Of a stretch of 64,000 bases of DNA, positions 60,286 to 64,000 are shown piece by piece (the first letter of the stretch is position 1; each line of letters opens with the position of its first letter). The position numbers were made by a program, and so were the translations under genes. Origin of the DNA: Paroedura picta (taxonomy: Eukaryota > Chordata > Lepidosauria > Squamata > Gekkonidae); contig NC_135374.1 of the NCBI RefSeq assembly GCF_049243985.1, positions 73,173,934 to 73,237,933 of the forward strand. The letters run 5' to 3'. The notes below the pieces were generated by a model, which made no database searches, was not told where the DNA came from, and worked only from the letters and a program-made list of their open reading frames with translations.

Positions 60286-60904
60286 AGGGGGCGCTGCCAC
60301 TGTTGCCACTCCTCCTGCAGGCACCCATGGAGACTGCAGTAATGCAAGTTATTACAACATTCAAAACAATGGAATCCCCAGGACTCAACAAAGATATAGA
60401 TTTCTTATCTCACTACATACATTAACCTCATTCAATTCTTACATATTCCATACAATCCCTTCTTCATTTCATTTGTGACAATGGGACTGTGGTGTGATGT
60501 AAATATATATGCAGTGTAATTTAGAATCTAACTGGTCTTCAGACAGAATAACACAGCGGGGCTTGTCACTTATGGGGATGCTTCCATGCTTGGGTGGAAA
60601 TGGATGGGACTAGCAACAAGTCTCTTAATTACTTCTTTCCACAACAGGGAAAGCATCAGCCATTAATCACTACCTTAACATTCTTATATCCCCATTTGTT
60701 GTGAATGACAACTCAACCCAAAGGACAGATTTTATTTTAGCAAGGAACTAGCGTGTCTTCATCATGCTGCATAATTGTTATGCTGTTTACTAATTTACTC
60801 TCTCCTTTTATCTGTACTTATTTTGTTCCATTGTCTGAGGAAGTGTGCATGCATATGAAAGCTCACGCCCTGAATAAATCTTTGTTGGTCTTAAAGGAGC
60901 CATT

Positions 60905-61300
60905 GGACTTTTTCATGTGCCAGAGTTTGTCAAGATGACTCTTAATGGTGAAGCATAAATAGCACTTCATAATGGGTTTTCTGTTGGTGATAATTGGAAG
61001 AGGGGATGATGTGGGCTAATATCTTCCAGAGAGGTTTCAGCTACTGAAAATACATACGTTCTTGTACAGGATCAGGCTTGCATATCACTACAACTTGATT
61101 TCAGAATTAATTTCCACAGATTTGGCACACACAATTTTGAAAATAACTTTCTCCAGGTCATCTACAGTGGAGCTCCTTGGGGATGTTTCTCAGAGACCCG
61201 TCAGTGCATTTTAAATAATGCAGCCAGACACTGCCTCCTTTTGTATTACTGACATGAACAGGTCAAGTATATTTGAAACCCCATACTGAAAACACTAACT
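60905..61300 (-). repeat. Inverted copy of part B of the 54.8-kb repeat
   Basis: Its reverse complement follows 54845-55220 over the whole length, with shared words GTTTCAAATATACTT, CCTGGAGAAAGTTATTT and AGAGTCATCTTGACAAACTC. Part A follows in direct orientation at 61480-61985. Confidence 0.65.
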
Positions 61301-61479
61301 GCTTTTGTCTAAAGCATAGTTGTATCACAATTTAAGAAGAACAGGAAATACTGGTATTTTTCAGGTTCAAAAACCTGGAAAATACTGTTTTTTGTTTCCC
61401 CACACCCTTACCAGTAGACTTAATATAGTGGGGATTTGAACACCAGCCACCCAGAGTCTTTCACTCCCTGGTTCTTAAG

Positions 61480-61985
61480 CTTTGTGGAGCTGTTACCTAA
61501 CTGGATGCTATCAGCTTTTCCTTTGACAGAAGAGGAAGGAATTATCCCTTCTGATCACCCAAAAAGGCTATGCTGTAGATCATGGGACCTAGTTCCATGA
61601 GGCAGATTTAGAACCTCATTTGTAAGATCTAGATCAGTGGTCCCCAACCTGCGGGCCGTGGCCCGGTGCCGGGCCGCAGCTCCCTCTCCACGCCCCCCCG
61701 CAGTAAAAAACTTCCCAGGCCGCAAGCTTGCGGCCCGGGAAGCTTCTTACTGCGGGAGGGCGGGGAGAGGGAATCAGGGCCAGGCCACGCATCGCACATG
61801 CGCGGCCCGTGCGGGTGTGGGCTGATGCGCGGGCGCGGCACGCTGCGCGGGCGTGGTCCACACGGGCACGGCCCGATGCCCAGCCGGTCCCCAGCCTCAG
61901 AAAGGTTGGGGACCACTGATCTAGATGAAACTGAGCAGGAAATGTGACTAGATCAAACCACTGGCTTTTCAGTTGTTAATGCTGT
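61480..61985 (+). repeat. Copy of part A of the 54.6-kb repeat, split by an hAT
   Basis: GATCACCCAAAAAGGCTATG and CACTGGCTTTTCAGTTGTTA match 54665-54825. The hAT at 61635-61918 sits inside, so it is younger. Confidence 0.65.
61635..61918. mobile_element. Nonautonomous hAT element (284 bp)
   Basis: CAGTGGTCCCCAACC and GGTTGGGGACCACTG are perfect inverted ends, with target duplication ATCTAGAT (61627-61634, 61919-61926). A long internal hairpin centres on CCGCAAGCTTGCGG (about 61698-61757). Confidence 0.95.
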
Positions 61986-64000
61986 TCCTTAACTACTTAC
62001 AGCATTCTTTCTCCCCCCTCTCAATTTATTCAGCAGGGACAGAAAACTTGCATTTAGTCCTCCTTTGTTCTCCAGACATGCTGTGGGCCAGAAATGTTCT
62101 ATGGTGGCAAACTGTCCTGTAACTGAAGTGAGCCTTGAATAAAACTTCATTGGTCTTAAAGGTGCTATTGGACTCAAACTTTGTTTTACTTTTAAACACT
62201 GATTCTGATAGAAAGTGTTTAAATGCAGATACCTACCTGCAAAAAAACAGTGGGATTAGCAATTTAAATCATATAGATAGATTAGACAACTCGTGCATTA
62301 TGTAGTGTGCGTACCATCAGGAGATTCACTATAACTATGATTTCATGTCTTCCATATTTCAGATATTACATGTAAAAGTGAGTTTCACTTAGCAACTGTA
62401 GTCAGTGTAAACGGAATCTATGATGAGCTGAAAGAATGCTGCAAGTTTGAAGGTTAAGCAAAATAAGGTATAGGGCAAAAGAAAGGGATTGATCTTCCAA
62501 GGAGCATTTATTTCTTTTCATTTTAAATTCTTTCACTAGTTCAACAATTCTGTCAGCTTTGTGTCACTGAAGTACTTGTAAGAATTAAATGAAAAAATAA
62601 GCAATTTTATTTCAAAACAAATAGTGGGGTATTCTGTTACAGTTTAAAATTAGATAAACTAGCCCCCAAACAGAGCTGCATACATAAATTAAACATGAGA
62701 GGTTTAGTTCTGCTAAAATGTGGATAATTAAATCCATCGGCCAATTTGCTTAGTTTTATTGTAGATACTGAACAGAGTTTTAATGAGGATAGATTTTCAG
62801 TATAATGTAGATATTGCGCGACAAATGCCACACTGAAAATACACCCCAGATTTATGGAGCTGCTCACTTCCTCATCTTCCATCAAAAGAAGGGTTGCATT
62901 TTCTCTTCAGTCATCATCCACAGTGGGCTTGATTGTCACTCCTCTCCTAATCTGTCCCCAGCCAATTAAACTGCAAAACAGAACAGTCCATACTTAAAGA
63001 ACCATTTCAAAAGCACTAGAATCAATGTTATATCATTTTGTAGGGAACAAAAATGAGTGATTAGTTGGTTTCTGAGTAAGATATACAGCTATTACTACAT
63101 GAGCGCCACTTGACGTGAGCGTTATCACTTCCATCTTATATTTTATTACCTTTTTGCACTCACAATAGTTCCACCTAAGCAGGATTTAAGCCTGTTCATA
63201 TTGACTGGAATCCAAACAACTCATGCCCAAACAGAAAGTATATCTGCAAGGAATAGGGATTTCAAATGCCATTCCAGGCAATAGCCCTTCATGCCACCTA
63301 GAAACCTGCCTTGGAAGCCCACTCTTGAGACTGCTTTTCATAGCGGCATAAGGGCTGCATTGGGAAGGAGCCTGGAAAAATCACTTGTGCTCATGGAATA
63401 CCATTCATTTTCCTTGGGATTTGAGCTAATCATGAAAACGGTCTGGAGTTTGGATCACAGAAACCTTCCCCATTCCCCTAATGCCATTTTCTAAAACATA
63501 CATGCCTAAAGATGGGAAGTCCCCCTCACTTAGCTACAATTACATCTGAAAGTGCAGATGAGAATCTGCCAGCAAAGCCGTGAGTAAACTACATGTTAAA
63601 CAGGCTGCCTCTGCTTTTTCTTCTTCTCAGTCACAGATGCCAAGTGGCATTTCCTTTTGGATCTAATTAGCTGCAATGTCTAAGTGGAGTATTAAGAGGA
63701 AGCAAGGAAAAGTAGCATGTGGCTAATCCCCACCACTGCTTGATCTTCTCTTTGCCAACTTCCCCTTCCTGAGTATAGGGGATAAATAGTAGCTTTTATG
63801 AAGATTTATGTACAGAATCATTCCAGTTTTTATCCTTATTGGAACAACAGCACTATACCAATATTATACTTAACTGTAACTTCTCTCACTGGCAGAACAC
63901 ACAGTTAAATTTTTGCATCAGTTATTTGAAATTTCATTTAGTGTTTTATACAATGTCTTTAGGATATAGAACAGAACTTCGTTGTTGTAGAGTGGTGGAT
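61986..64000. other. Intergenic, nothing recognised
   Basis: 62120-62185 has a Penelope-like terminus (CATTGGTCTTAAAGGTGCTA). The rest has no gene, no clear repeat and no splice-bounded coding block I can support. Confidence 0.35.

Larger units (their letters stand above)
59405..60925 (+). mobile_element. Penelope-like element remnant with nested insertions
   Basis: A plus-strand reading has FPGANFTATNNNPITGPTNI, IYTIKGFFTCSSSNIV and, after the nested SINE, a YIGQTGQTIHQRI-like stretch: the GIY-YIG endonuclease end of a Penelope-like element. The 3' terminus (60830-60925) has GAGGAAGTGTGCATGCATAT and AAATCTTTGTTGGTCTTAAA. An inverted terminus of the same type lies at 59405-59600. The Sauria SINE and an hAT are inserted inside. 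Fragmentary and dead. Confidence 0.65.

Overview
The window is nuclear DNA from a vertebrate, almost certainly a squamate reptile. The evidence is a spliced vertebrate ZFX gene, Sauria-type SINEs, 5S-rRNA-headed SINEs, CR1, L2 and L1 LINEs, many short hAT elements and Helitrons. A lizard, possibly a gecko, fits; I cannot name the species from sequence alone.

Only one complete protein gene is visible. It is ZFX on the minus strand, with seven coding exons between 51683 (start codon) and 35225 (stop). They give a 795-residue acidic-domain plus 13-zinc-finger transcription factor. Its promoter is the CpG island at about 55240-56350, where noncoding first-exon donors and tandem CRE half-sites can be seen. 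A repeat-free, AT-rich 3'UTR runs down to about 32.76 kb. Introns hold L2 fragments, a GC-rich MITE, a tRNA SINE and a cluster of hAT elements.

Left of ZFX (1-32 kb) is gene-poor DNA rich in transposons. The most interesting object is at 6695-8638: a rolling-circle (Helitron) element with a 5'-TC start and a 3' hairpin plus CTAG end in an A|T target. It has swallowed a CpG-island promoter, first exon, splice donor and part of intron 1 of an aryl hydrocarbon receptor (AHR) gene. No later AHR exon was found. A second, inverted Helitron at about 9998-10815 carries another GC-rich promoter with a short first exon I do not recognise. Two further copies (28456-28961 and about 58586-59044) share one end with the first but differ elsewhere, so the family is modular. 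Around them are an L1 fragment (19.2-22.3 kb), a 1.9-kb CR1 (22.35-24.29 kb), L2 fragments, SINEs, a duplicated GAAA microsatellite and a pair of unclassified direct repeats.

Right of the ZFX promoter (56.4-64 kb) there is no gene. It holds 5S-derived SINEs, a Helitron, a Penelope-like element with a Sauria SINE and an hAT nested in it, and an inverted copy of sequence that also lies next to the ZFX promoter. All exon boundaries come from splice consensus plus my memory of the mammalian and bird proteins; no alignment was run.
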